The notes under the pieces are model-generated. The model saw only the letters and a list, made by a program, of their open reading frames with translations. It made no database searches and was not told the DNA's origin. Below, piece after piece: positions 43,178 through 52,787 of a DNA stretch of 64,000 nucleotides. Positions within the stretch are counted from its first letter, which is position 1, and each line of letters opens with the position of its first letter. The position numbers and the translations under genes were made by a program. This DNA comes from Adiantum capillus-veneris (Eukaryota; Streptophyta; Polypodiopsida; Polypodiales; Pteridaceae). The stretch lies in the NCBI GenBank assembly GCA_014529385.2, contig CM043960.1, forward strand, positions 122,005,043-122,069,042. The letters are read 5' to 3'.

Positions 43178-44809
43178 TCATATCGTTTGAAATGATGTCG
43201 TCACCCTTTGAAACCAATTGTTCCAGTTGGTAATAGGTGAAGATTTTTGCCAGTAGTTTTCTATTACCCTAGGCGCCTCGTCAAGTTGCAAGGGTGGTAA
43301 GGTACTCTCCCAGGATCGAACTTGAAGTGGTTCATCAGGTGATTCTTGAACACTGGGAGGTGTGGATTCTTTTGTAGCTTCATGGAGGTCCACTACTATA
43401 GATGGAGGCTGTGTAGAAGCTTTTACCTCTATGGATGTATTACATGAGGAGCTAGAAGCTTTATGGAACTCCCCGCTTCCTGAGCTAGGTGGAATAAATT
43501 GGTTTTGCCTTGGAGCCCAAACTAGCTCTGGACTAGGTGTGTAGCATTCTGTGATCTTTCCCTTCCCACGGTCTGCCATTGGCTTTAACGTTACACTGTT
43601 TGACTCATATGGGTTTGTTGTCGATAGGGAAGGACACATTTTACGTTTAGGTACCCAAATTTGCTCATTTCCATCATAATAGCCTTGGGCTTCTAATAGT
43701 CGTTTTGGAATCCATCGTGATTTGGTCTTGAATCTCCTAGAGCGCGCTCTTGGTTTTCCAGGGAAATTTTTTCTTGGAATGGATGGGAGGGTTGAGGTAG
43801 TTGAAAGTAAGGCCTTGGGGACCCATTGATATGTACTCTTAGGTCGTGCAGGTTGAGTACTTGCAATATTACTGCTTGCTGCAACTATAAGTGTTGAAGT
43901 GCTAGGTTCATGGGTAGCCGACAAAGACGAGTTAACCACCTTGGCTTGTGGATGTTGGCTATCCTTCAACTTTGCTAGAGTTTGCAACGTAGGTGACTTT
44001 GCTTGAATGATAGGGGTAAGAGTCGGTGGTCGCGTCGTGACACTACCAGTATCCCAATCAATAGTGCATTTGGTTGCCAACATCCACGTGCGTCCCAGGT
44101 TTACGTTGCCTTCCATAGCTCCCGCGGGCATGACTAGAAACCTCTGCACTATGCTTCCATTGTCATAGACAACAGGGGTCTGAAGGACTCCAAGAATAGC
44201 ATTTTTCTTTTTATTAATGCCCTTGACTTGCATCGTACTTGGGGATAGGGCCGGTTTCCCTAATTGACACCAAACTCCATAGGATAACAAATTGTGTTTA
44301 GCTCCCGTATCTAATAAGGCATTGTATAGTACTTTCCCATAGGGGCTATTTAGCTCAATTGGGTATTGTAGGGGTGGCTCAAATTCTAATGAGTCGTCAT
44401 CTGTGTCCTCGAAAAATGCTTGCGTGATTCCCAGATTAGCCTCTCGTTGGCGTCTAAGACGTTGTTTTCGTTCTCGAGCCTCAACTCTTGCTTGGATTTT
44501 TTTAAGCTCTGCTTGTTCCTTGGCAGCCTTCTTTTGATGGATGGCTTGCAACTCTTCCTGGCTTAGAGGATCATAATATCTTTTGAATTTACTCCCATTA
44601 AGGAATCCAATGGTTTCAACTCCATCTAGAGTCTCCACACGAATGGTACCTTGCGGGGTAATTTCACACACTCGATATGGTCCCTTACCAGCGTATTTCA
44701 ATTTCTTCTTTTCATTACGTACCCTGTACATAAGAACTTTATCACCAACCTTGATGTCTTTATCCTTTAAATGGCTATCAAACCACTTCTTTCTCCTATC
44801 CTTCACCAC
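43178..44809 (-). CDS. Gypsy-B integrase C-terminus, second retropepsin and W-x-P-K repeats
   Basis: 543 codons, continuing the integrase frame after a TGA at 44819-44821. Residues 1-80 are the GPY/F-type integrase tail (KYAGKGPYRV). Residues 90-130 form a charged helix. Residues 155-260 look like a retropepsin: LLDTGAKHNLL at 165-175 (DTG codons at about 44303-44311), and LGRTWMLATKCTIDW at 238-252. Then W-x-P-[KR] motifs at W329, W366, W385 and W431, in a Pro/Ser-rich tail ending FQTI. A retropepsin after integrase is abnormal for Ty3/gypsy, where protease precedes RT, and this element also has one there. Its role is unknown; the aspartate motif is intact. Confidence 0.8.
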   Translation of the reverse strand: MVKDRRKKWFDSHLKDKDIKVGDKVLMYRVRNEKKKLKYAGKGPYRVCEITPQGTIRVETLDGVETIGFLNGSKFKRYYDPLSQEELQAIHQKKAAKEQAELKKIQARVEARERKQRLRRQREANLGITQAFFEDTDDDSLEFEPPLQYPIELNSPYGKVLYNALLDTGAKHNLLSYGVWCQLGKPALSPSTMQVKGINKKKNAILGVLQTPVVYDNGSIVQRFLVMPAGAMEGNVNLGRTWMLATKCTIDWDTGSVTTRPPTLTPIIQAKSPTLQTLAKLKDSQHPQAKVVNSSLSATHEPSTSTLIVAASSNIASTQPARPKSTYQWVPKALLSTTSTLPSIPRKNFPGKPRARSRRFKTKSRWIPKRLLEAQGYYDGNEQIWVPKRKMCPSLSTTNPYESNSVTLKPMADRGKGKITECYTPSPELVWAPRQNQFIPPSSGSGEFHKASSSSCNTSIEVKASTQPPSIVVDLHEATKESTPPSVQESPDEPLQVRSWESTLPPLQLDEAPRVIENYWQKSSPITNWNNWFQRVTTSFQTI

Positions 44810-44818
44810 TAGAGCATT

Positions 44819-45937
44819 TCACACAGCTAATTGCCTCTCTTCATCTAGCCTTTCCAAGATATATAATCGCTCCACTAAGGGGTTACCATCCCAACCTTCT
44901 TGAGAAGCTACTCGAAGACTAGGAATGACAAACTCCCATGGCATAACTGCTTCTTGGCCATACACCATCTTAAACGGTGTGCAATTAATAGCAACTTTAT
45001 ACGCAGTACAATAAGCCCATAAAGCTGATGTAAGCTTTAGGTCCCAATCAGTGCGATGAGCCTCGACTGTCTTTGTCAAAATGGAGATGAGAGTTTTGTT
45101 GGTACTCTCAGCTTGGCCATTTGCTTGGGGATAATAGGGTGTAGACTTGTGGTGTGATATCATGAAGTTTGATGTGAGTTCTTTTATTACTTCATTTATA
45201 AAATGAGTTCCATTGTCACTCACAAGTTCAAAGGGGCATCCAAAACGTGTGATAATGTTCTCAAAGAGGAACTTAGCTGTTGTTTTTGCATCCGCCTTCC
45301 GTGTTGCTTTTGCTTCAGCCCATTTGGTTACATAGTCGGTAGCCACAATGATATATCGTGATTGCGTGTTACGTGCAGCCAGACTAATCGGTCCTACAAA
45401 GTCTAAGCCCCACTTTTCAAATGGTTGGGTTACCTTGATGGGATGTAGAGGCATCCTATCACTTCTTTGTGGCTTCTTGAAGCGTTGGCATTCATCACAT
45501 CCCTTTGCAAAAAGTGATGCATCCTTAAACAGAGTGGGCCACCAATAGCCTGACTGTAAGATCTTTCAGGCAGTCAAGTTTCCTGAAAAGTGACCACCAG
45601 CTACGCCCATGTGTGCCTCTTGTAGAATATATAAATACTCATCCTTGCGGGGACAACGTCTAAGAACATCATCTTTTCCTCTCTTATAGAGAGTTCCAGC
45701 CAGTAAGCAATAGGGTTCGCATTCCTTGATTAATTTTCGAGCTATATCTTTTCGCAGTTCTTTGGGTGGAAAACCATTAACTAAGAAGTTAACAATCTTT
45801 TCACTCCATTCAGGCATTGTCTCAACAATGAACAAAGGAGTATCAGGCAAATGAACTCCTTTATAGTTCGTAGGTGGTGGCAAATCGGCAATGGCTTTAA
45901 TCTTACTCTCATCTGTGGATATCCCGTTCTTGGACAC
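44819..45937 (-). pseudogene. Gypsy-B integrase
   Basis: The frame runs from 45937 to 44819 with one TGA at 45566-45568 in the zinc-finger region (one C-to-T step from CGA). The HHCC finger starts at EAHMGVAGGHF and ends CDECQRF, across the stop. The catalytic core has D in LDFVGPI, D in SDNGTHF and E in GQAESTNK. The first 30 codons are a second copy of the end of RT (NGISTDESKIKAIADLPPP), joined directly to sequence that normally follows RNase H (PDTPLFIVETMPEWS). So RNase H is absent. Confidence 0.85.
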
Positions 45938-46050
45938 TATATGCCCATAAATCTTTGAACTCCTTTATAGTTCGTAGGTGGTGGCAAATCGGCAATGGCT
46001 TTAATCTTACTCTCATCTGTGGATATCCCGTTCTTGGACACTATATGCCC
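45858..46050. repeat. Short tandem duplication at the RNase H deletion point
   Basis: GAACTCCTTTATAGTTCGTA and the following ~75 bases (to CACTATATGCCC) occur at about 45858 and 45957, a period near 99. It carries the RT C-terminus twice. Confidence 0.93.
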
Positions 46051-46917
46051 TAGAATGACTCCATGCTTAACCCAAAATTGGCATTTGAAAGGGTTCAATG
46101 AGATGCGATAAAATCTGCACCTTTCAAATATTTTTCGTAGATATAACAAATGCTTCTCCCAAGAAGAATAAACACAAAGGTCGTCTAGGAAAGCTTCACA
46201 AAACTCCCTTAGAAATTCTTTAAACGCAGTGTTTATTAATCGTTGGAATGTAGCAGGGGCATTCGTTAAGACAAAAGCCATAACACGAAATGCAAACACT
46301 CCAAACTCTGTGATAAAAGCAGTTTTAACTTGGTCCTCTAATGCAATTGTGATTTGATTGTAACCAGAGTACCCATCTAAAAAGCTATAAGCTTCCTTGC
46401 CCCCAACTCTTTCAAGCACATGTTCTGAATATGGCAAGGGATAATGATCTCTCCTAGTGGCTGCATTAACTTTCTTGAGGTCCACGCACACTCTTAGTTT
46501 CCCATTCTTTTTTGGCACAATGACTATTGGAGAAACCCATTCTGAGTGCTCAATAGGGTATATGAATCCACATTGGATAAGTTTTTCAATCTCCTCTTGT
46601 ACAATTTTGGCGTACTTAGGATTCATTGGATAGGGTCGTTGCTGGACAGGTTTAGCAGTGTTGATCATGGGAATTGTATGTTGCACCATAGAAGGTGGAA
46701 CGCCCTTCATGTCATGATATGTCCAAGCAAAGATATCCTTGTATTCCTTGAGGAGCTTCTTAAGTACAGCCTCTGCAGTTTCGGTAAGGTCTTGAGCAAT
46801 AAAGACTGGTTTAGACTCCTCACCTGGTTCTGCTAATTCTATCTCTTTAACTACCGCTGGACCATCATAGACTCCACTGCTTCCATTGGTAGGTATTCGT
46901 TGGGCTTTGGCATACAC
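45937..46917 (-). pseudogene. Gypsy-B reverse transcriptase
   Basis: 326 codons. RT fingers and palm are recognisable: WVSPIVIVPKKNGKLRVCVD, then FLDGYSGYNQI, and catalytic FLDDLCVYS (normally Y/F-x-DD). MPFGLTNAPATF is here MAFVLTNAPATF, with Gly to Val. The frame ends KGVQRFMGI then TAG, exactly where the duplication and RNase H loss begin. Upstream is the linker typical of gypsy pol (DIFAWTYHDMKG). It could still encode a polymerase core, but without RNase H the element cannot complete reverse transcription alone. Confidence 0.88.
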
Positions 46918-47129
46918 AACCTTTCGCTCCCCCGTGGTATAAGATTTAAAATGTTCAGGAGCCGTATGTAAGTCAGCAGGCTCTTGTCCGGACGGAGACC
47001 TACTTTTAGTTCTGCCTCCTTTTGTTGTTGTGCTAACTCTCGGTTTTGACGTCTTCTTATAGTTCGGCTCAATTTCGGCTCTGTAACCTCCAATTGAGCG
47101 AGGTCAATGGGTTGCGGGCTGCACCACAT
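46851..47129 (-). CDS. Small basic ORF between gag-PR and RT
   Basis: 92 codons overlapping the start of the RT frame by about 67 bases. Charged, helix-prone (IRRRQNRELAQQQKEAELKV). No known domain; probably the N-terminal part of pol displaced by a frameshift. Confidence 0.4.
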   Translation of the reverse strand: MWCSPQPIDLAQLEVTEPKLSRTIRRRQNRELAQQQKEAELKVGLRPDKSLLTYIRLLNILNLIPRGSERLCMPKPNEYLPMEAVESMMVQR

Positions 47130-47135
47130 GACACT

Positions 47136-47450
47136 CTAGAGATGTTCACCCCAATTGTCTACTAGCTTTCGATGAGCATCACATGCCCCTAGATAGCTAA
47201 GCCATTCTGCAGTAGATCTTTCCTTGTTTATCCTAGCTCTCACATTTGCTCGATATCGTCGTCTCTTATATGACCTTTGTTTCTTGTTAAGGTTTTGATT
47301 TTGGTAAATGTTTGAACTCGACTCTCTTGATAGGTCTTCGCTTGTATCTTCTTTACTCTCATATAAATTATCATAGATGGTCGTACTAGACCTTGAGTGT
47401 TCAGTTTCTATACTTGGCTGACTCGATGTTTCCTTAGGTTCTGAATCCAT
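47136..47450 (-). CDS. Small Ser/Arg-rich ORF downstream of gag-PR
   Basis: 104 codons, Ser/Glu-rich then strongly basic (KKQRSYKRRRYRANVRARIN). It starts 7 bases after the gag-PR stop. Probably part of the gag-pol reading. No family recognised. Confidence 0.4.
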   Translation of the reverse strand: MDSEPKETSSQPSIETEHSRSSTTIYDNLYESKEDTSEDLSRESSSNIYQNQNLNKKQRSYKRRRYRANVRARINKERSTAEWLSYLGACDAHRKLVDNWGEHL

Positions 47451-47456
47451 TTCTCC

Positions 47457-50400
47457 CTAAGATTCCGTTTCTGATGTGTATTGGCTTGAAGCCTTTGAGG
47501 AATCATCGGTTTCACTCTCAGGTAGGTGTGCCTCTTTCTTATCATCGGATGTTACATGCACTACACCTAACATGTTTATTGGTGCAATGTGTGGTATCTC
47601 TTCCCCATCTGGTGTTACCCAGGTTGTTCCTCTAGCTCCCCATGTATCTATAGTTGCCGCTAGGTGTACCCAATCGACATTGTCTGACTCAGCCATTTCG
47701 GGTAGGATATCCATATAAGGAGAGTTCTCCCCAATATCCGTGTCTTCGTTACACGTGTAACAATACTGTAATGGAGCTGAGTGAATTTTTGTGTCTGATC
47801 GATTATCAATGATGAATTTATTTCCTAGAGGATGCGTTCGACCACTTAAAAGATCAACTCGAATGACAGAGTCTTGGAACTGTAAGTAGACGTGGTTTTT
47901 GGACCAGTCATGCACCATTTTTGCTTCCCTCATGAATGGACGCCCTAAGATCATCTCAAATGACATAGGATGCTTGGAAAAATCCATAACAATGAAAGTT
48001 TGCCTTACCTTGTGTCCCAAGATCTTGATTTTGAGATCCTTTAACATTCCAATAGGCGTAACAATAGATCCATTAGCCATTTTTACCACTACGCTTGTGG
48101 CTTCAAGGTGAGGTCGCCCCATAGACTCCCAACAACTCTTTGTCACCATGCTGACTCCCGCACCACCGTCAAGGACTCCCTTTACAGTTAATCCTTTAGT
48201 AGTGATTGGTAGAGTAGCATTAGATTTATCACCTTCAAAGTATTGCCCCAACTTGTTAACGGGTACTTCAATTACAGATTTATGTCCCGCTAGGTCAGAT
48301 GGTGGTGCTAAATGTTCCTCATCATTCATTACCGAGTCAGGTTTGTTCATACGTGCAAACTGTGGTAATCCGGCCTGTAATTCTCCATTGAGGAAGGCTC
48401 GAAGAGCTGAGACTAGCTCGGGGTCTTTATATAGTTTGGACATGATGGTAGTTCTAACTTCTGAAGACATGAAATCCATCAATTTGGCAACATTTAATGG
48501 CATCTTGTGGGACGTAGGACCCTGACAAGAGAATGGTGAAGATGGAATCTCCACTTCCTCAAGGGGGTCGGGCATTCCCTCACCAAACATTCTCTCTAGT
48601 AGGAAAGGTGTGTGTCCACTTTCAGATGTCTTACCCTCACTCTCTTCCCGAATGATACTGGGTATAGCTAACGGCCTGTAGTTCTTGTGAGGTTGAACTT
48701 GTGTGGGAAACACCGTGTCCGACATCTGGATATGTTTGGGTTCAGGTTCTAATGTTCGTTGAGTTTCTTCCACCAAACCCCTCAGTTGTTGGACTCGTTC
48801 AATTTCCACTGTTGGGTTTGGATAGGTTCCAATCTTTCTCTTGCAATCCTCATTTTTCGTCTCTCGTGGCTTATCTTGGGGGTTCGCAACTGGGTGGTTT
48901 AACTTTGAATACTCTTTTGGTGTTCGTCGTAATTCCCTCTCGTGATCCTCCTCACTGGCTTTTTTCTTTGTAGTAACAGTTTTGGTCTCCGTGGTCTCTA
49001 TCGAATCTGAGTCATCCTCAGGGTCATTCATATACACGGGATCCTCTCCTGTCCCTATGTTAGTCTTTGAACTAGGTTTTGAGCTAGAAGCATTAAGGGA
49101 TTTCTTTCTTCGTGTTTTCTTCTTTCTCGCTCGGCCAATGGATGCAACATCTCTCTCTTCGAGGATGTAATTTTGCTTTTGGAGCATCGACCGTGTGAGT
49201 GCATTCACTGGTGCTATGTTTATAGTTGGTGGTGTCCCATCAACAATCTCTATTATGTTCAATGGTGTGATTTTCGGTGCGTTTGGATTGTTAGGACACT
49301 GTGCGATCAAATGATCTATGCCACAACGATTACAAGTGAGTATTGGCATTGCCAATGCACTCCCTTGACTTGTTTGCATTAGTGCGGCATTCTTTTGCAT
49401 TCTAATGGGGCACTCAGCTACTCGATGTGGTCCACCACATTCGTAGCACTGAAGAGGTGGTCTCTTGGTAAAACTATTAATGTTTTGGCCTCTTGCTGCT
49501 AGCGCAGTAGCTTGATATACCAGTTTGATTTGTCCCCAATGGTCTTTCATATAGTACATGGGACACTCCTCAAGCATGTCGACTCCATAGGTGATACTAG
49601 AGTCTATGTCCTCTTCGCAATCTACATAAGTACTAGATGACTCGCAACCTATTTGGTTCATAGGTGTAACTCTTGGATGAGGGGGTTGCGGTCCTAGCAC
49701 TGGAGGTGGAAACGGTGTGGTTTGGACCACATTTTGGGTTCTAGGGACCATGTGCTGTAATGGCAACTGTTGCTCCATGGGTGGGGTAGGCATCAATGCA
49801 GGAACTCGAGGTGAGTCTGCCCAAGCTATAGGCGGTCTATTTTCCATGATGCATTTAAGCATTAGGCAATCCTTCGCTTGATGGCCATACCTACCACACG
49901 CGTTACAAGTCCCGTTAAACTTTAGTCCGAAAGTAGGGCATTCACTCGTAGTATGTGGGCCCAAGCAAATTGAGCACCATTGTTGCTCCCTTCTTGGATA
50001 CATATGAGTGTTTTGTGGAGCACGATTACCCCTAAGGCTTTCTTGGATGGCCTTTGTGAGATTTGCCAAAGTCATCTCAAATATCGTTTGCTCTTTCACG
50101 ATTGGCTTTATCTTCATTGGCTCATGCCCTGATGCTTGCGAGCTACTAGACTTGGGCTCGGCAGACACTCTTTCTCCTGCAATCATTAAATTATCCTCCA
50201 ATTGGATTGCATTCATGGTGACTGCTTCCCAAGTAGTGATACCTCTAATGACTAGGCCATTATAAATACTTTCATGTCGTAGTCCCCTAATGAATCTATC
50301 GAGCAATTGGTTGTTGTTGAATCGCTCGTTTGGATTGCATGGAGAATTCAAATTCTTTAAGCGACTAATGAAGTCTCTCACGGATTCACCTTCTTCTCGT

Positions 50401-51716
50401 TGGGCTTTCTGGAGCTGAGAGGCTACACCCCAAAGTACTCCCTCTCGTATGTATTCTTTTAAGAACAGTCTCCTAAGAGTAGAGTAGATTGTTTTCTCTT
50501 CTACTCTTAAGGTTCTATACCAATCTCCAGCCTTTCCGCTTAGGGTCAAACTCAAAGCCTTACACTTATGTAGCTCATTGTGCTCTTCCAAGGAATCGCA
50601 CACATGTTCAAAGACTTCCATATGCTTTCTAGCATCTCCGTCTCCACTGAATTTCTGTGTGAGCTTAGCTACTTGAACTGCCTTGCTCCTAGGCTCTCTA
50701 TCAGGTGCACTACGCATGTTTTCCGCAATAGAGCGACCGATAGTTTGAGCAAATGCTGCCAAATCTCCTATTTGAGCAGGTATAATGGATGTATGTACTC
50801 CTGGAACCACATGTGAGATGGGAGTTGGCCTTGGCCTTGGCATACGCGTGGCTCTTGGGTCCCAAATTTCGTATGGTGGTGTACCAGACGGTGGTCCAAA
50901 GTTTACAGGCATGGCCCTAGGCATAGGGGGTGCCTGATATGGCATGTTATTATTAAATGGCATGGCTCCACTTGTATAAGAGCTTGGATAATTCCATTGT
51001 GGATTGTAAGCTCTTGGAATAATCGGAGGTGTAGGAGCTACATGAGGCTGAGGTACGACAGGTGCACATGATTGATACATACATGTAGGTATAGTTGGGG
51101 GCACTGTGCTACTAGGCATCGGCGCAGTGTTAACAAATGAACTCCATGGTGTACTTCTTGTCATGCTCACCACTGGGATATGCATGGTAGCCGTAGTGTC
51201 ATTAAGAGAAAGATGAGCTAGATATGAGAAGGTAAAGCTGCCACTTGTGGGCTTAGATTGTACTGAGATTCCTGGCGAAACAACATATGGAGGATCAATG
51301 GGGCTCACTGAGGGAGTCTCCATTTGCGACTGGGTTGGTTGGTTGGCCTTTCCCGTATCCAAGAATCTCATTAGGCCTGTTGAAGGCATGTTGATCCCTG
51401 TGTTCTGTCTTTCTAACTCTACAATCCTATGGAGGATATCACAGACTTTCTGTTGTTGCTCATCTATGCTAGTAGCACCCGTTGTGGATTGTAGAACATC
51501 TAACCAACCCACATGATAGGTATGTCCTGAGTACCGATCAGTTAAAGCTTCTGCTTCTAGGTCATACTCCCAATTTTCGTTTAGGAATATCCCATCTAGG
51601 CCTGGCGTGCTAGAGGTTTCCCTTGAAGTGGAAGCATTATTGCTCCCCATAGCTTGCCCCTCCGTGACGACCGCGCGTGGTTTTGGTGACCCTTTCTTGG
51701 CCACACACACTATCAC
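47457..51716 (-). CDS. Gypsy-B gag-protease polyprotein
   Basis: Open for 1419 codons, the only large uninterrupted retroelement ORF in the window. N-terminal third is Pro/Thr/Met-rich. The gag capsid domain contains LSGKAGDWYRTL and LLDRFIRGLRHE. Four zinc knuckles follow: CSICLGPHTTSEC, CNACGRYGHQAKDC, CYECGGPHRVAEC and CNRCGIDHLIAQC. Three have C-X2-C-X3-H-X4-C spacing and one the standard X4. The retropepsin has DGGAGVS as active-site loop and LGRPFM as the second motif. It ends in an acidic Ser-rich tail (SSKASSQYTSETES). The start at 51716 is the first ATG of the frame; MGSNNAST 23 residues later is an alternative. It would form the particle and package RNA. Confidence 0.85.
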   Translation of the reverse strand: MIVCVAKKGSPKPRAVVTEGQAMGSNNASTSRETSSTPGLDGIFLNENWEYDLEAEALTDRYSGHTYHVGWLDVLQSTTGATSIDEQQQKVCDILHRIVELERQNTGINMPSTGLMRFLDTGKANQPTQSQMETPSVSPIDPPYVVSPGISVQSKPTSGSFTFSYLAHLSLNDTTATMHIPVVSMTRSTPWSSFVNTAPMPSSTVPPTIPTCMYQSCAPVVPQPHVAPTPPIIPRAYNPQWNYPSSYTSGAMPFNNNMPYQAPPMPRAMPVNFGPPSGTPPYEIWDPRATRMPRPRPTPISHVVPGVHTSIIPAQIGDLAAFAQTIGRSIAENMRSAPDREPRSKAVQVAKLTQKFSGDGDARKHMEVFEHVCDSLEEHNELHKCKALSLTLSGKAGDWYRTLRVEEKTIYSTLRRLFLKEYIREGVLWGVASQLQKAQREEGESVRDFISRLKNLNSPCNPNERFNNNQLLDRFIRGLRHESIYNGLVIRGITTWEAVTMNAIQLEDNLMIAGERVSAEPKSSSSQASGHEPMKIKPIVKEQTIFEMTLANLTKAIQESLRGNRAPQNTHMYPRREQQWCSICLGPHTTSECPTFGLKFNGTCNACGRYGHQAKDCLMLKCIMENRPPIAWADSPRVPALMPTPPMEQQLPLQHMVPRTQNVVQTTPFPPPVLGPQPPHPRVTPMNQIGCESSSTYVDCEEDIDSSITYGVDMLEECPMYYMKDHWGQIKLVYQATALAARGQNINSFTKRPPLQCYECGGPHRVAECPIRMQKNAALMQTSQGSALAMPILTCNRCGIDHLIAQCPNNPNAPKITPLNIIEIVDGTPPTINIAPVNALTRSMLQKQNYILEERDVASIGRARKKKTRRKKSLNASSSKPSSKTNIGTGEDPVYMNDPEDDSDSIETTETKTVTTKKKASEEDHERELRRTPKEYSKLNHPVANPQDKPRETKNEDCKRKIGTYPNPTVEIERVQQLRGLVEETQRTLEPEPKHIQMSDTVFPTQVQPHKNYRPLAIPSIIREESEGKTSESGHTPFLLERMFGEGMPDPLEEVEIPSSPFSCQGPTSHKMPLNVAKLMDFMSSEVRTTIMSKLYKDPELVSALRAFLNGELQAGLPQFARMNKPDSVMNDEEHLAPPSDLAGHKSVIEVPVNKLGQYFEGDKSNATLPITTKGLTVKGVLDGGAGVSMVTKSCWESMGRPHLEATSVVVKMANGSIVTPIGMLKDLKIKILGHKVRQTFIVMDFSKHPMSFEMILGRPFMREAKMVHDWSKNHVYLQFQDSVIRVDLLSGRTHPLGNKFIIDNRSDTKIHSAPLQYCYTCNEDTDIGENSPYMDILPEMAESDNVDWVHLAATIDTWGARGTTWVTPDGEEIPHIAPINMLGVVHVTSDDKKEAHLPESETDDSSKASSQYTSETES

Positions 51717-52173
51717 CTACCTAATCTCCTAGTCAACAGCTCACAGCTCACTACCTTATCTACTTCCTAACAGTGCTGCTAACCACTAATTAATCTACTA
51801 ACTAATCTGTTAACTGCTTACTGACAGTGAGCTAACTGTCCACCTACTTCCTCTCTCACTACCTTACTGTGCAAAGACTGTGTGCATGCAAACCTTGATA
51901 GAAAACTGTGTACAGATTGTGTGTAAACAGAAATTGCTAATTGCCTTCCTACTTATTCATTCACTGCAAACAAACTAACGACTACTAATTGTGCAAAAAC
52001 TGTGTGCAAACAGAAAACACAACATTATACAGAAATCACAAAACTTGCAGACAATACAAAAATTAACAACTTACAGAAAAACAACTCATTCCTCTTTCTC
52101 TTCCTCTTCTTTCCTACTACAAACAACTCATAGGAGAAGCAAAAAGTGCCTCTTAAGCTTAGTGCAGGGCGAT
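51717..52173 (-). other. Gypsy-B leader
   Basis: Non-coding, T/A-rich with repeated CTAACTGT-like words on the plus strand. No ORF. Packaging signals may be here but cannot be recognised. Confidence 0.6.
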
Positions 52174-52191
52174 TCCCCGACATCGGCGTCA
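52174..52191 (-). other. Primer-binding site of Gypsy-B
   Basis: The minus strand reads TGACGCCGATGTCGGGGA. Against the Asp-tRNA complement it has three mismatches (positions 3, 9 and 12), whereas Gypsy-A has one. Either decay or use of a different tRNA. Confidence 0.7.
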
Positions 52192-52195
52192 AAAA

Positions 52196-52782
52196 TGTGC
52201 GCTCCTTGCCGCACTGTCGAAGCAAAGGACTTGCCAATACACCGTGTGCGAGCCACAAATGGCTCCACGCACACAACAAGACTAATCTAGCAAGCTCAAG
52301 AGAGCAAAGGGTGTATCACTCACCGCTCTACGCTCGCTTTCGTGGTGGATTCCTCGTCGCGATGAAGAAAAAGCTGCAGTCGTGCCGCGCTCAACCGCTT
52401 CGCCGCCGTCGTGTTTTCGTAATGCTCGATCGCACACACACTCTCCCTCTCTCTCTCTTTCACACATACACACACACACAAGGAGGTGAAGAAGAAGAAG
52501 ATGGAAATGGAGATGGAACAAGAGCACTCTTCTATTGCACAAATGAGAGAATAAGTGAATTTTAGATTTAGTTGGTTTTTATATGAGCTCACCCCATTTA
52601 CACTTGGACGCCCATGCTTAGCCAACTAATCCCTTGAATGTCCCAGTTAGAGTGCGCCTCTCATCGGCGATCACTCTTACCCTTTTCTTATTGGTCCGAC
52701 AAGCCCGGTACCTGACTCTACCAAATACATAATACACGTTCGTCGTAAGTGATGGGATGTCCGTGAACCGTGAAGGTTAACA
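52196..52782 (-). repeat. 5' LTR of Gypsy-B
   Basis: 587 bp, direct repeat of 40549-41135, flanked on the right by TCGTT. Confidence 0.95.
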
Positions 52783-52787
52783 TCGTT
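52783..52787. repeat. Right target-site duplication of Gypsy-B (TCGTT)
   Basis: Matches 40544-40548. Confidence 0.93.

Larger units (their letters stand above)
40544..52787 (-). mobile_element. Gypsy-B: Ty3/gypsy element with both LTRs and target duplication
   Basis: TCGTT at 40544-40548 and 52783-52787. LTRs of identical length (587 bp) at 40549-41135 and 52196-52782. Primer site beside the right LTR, purine tract beside the left LTR. Minus-strand order: gag with four zinc knuckles and retropepsin, a basic ORF, RT, integrase, second retropepsin, W-x-P-K repeats, accessory ORF. RNase H is missing. LTRs differ at scattered positions, mostly transitions, so the insertion is not very recent. 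Confidence 0.95.
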
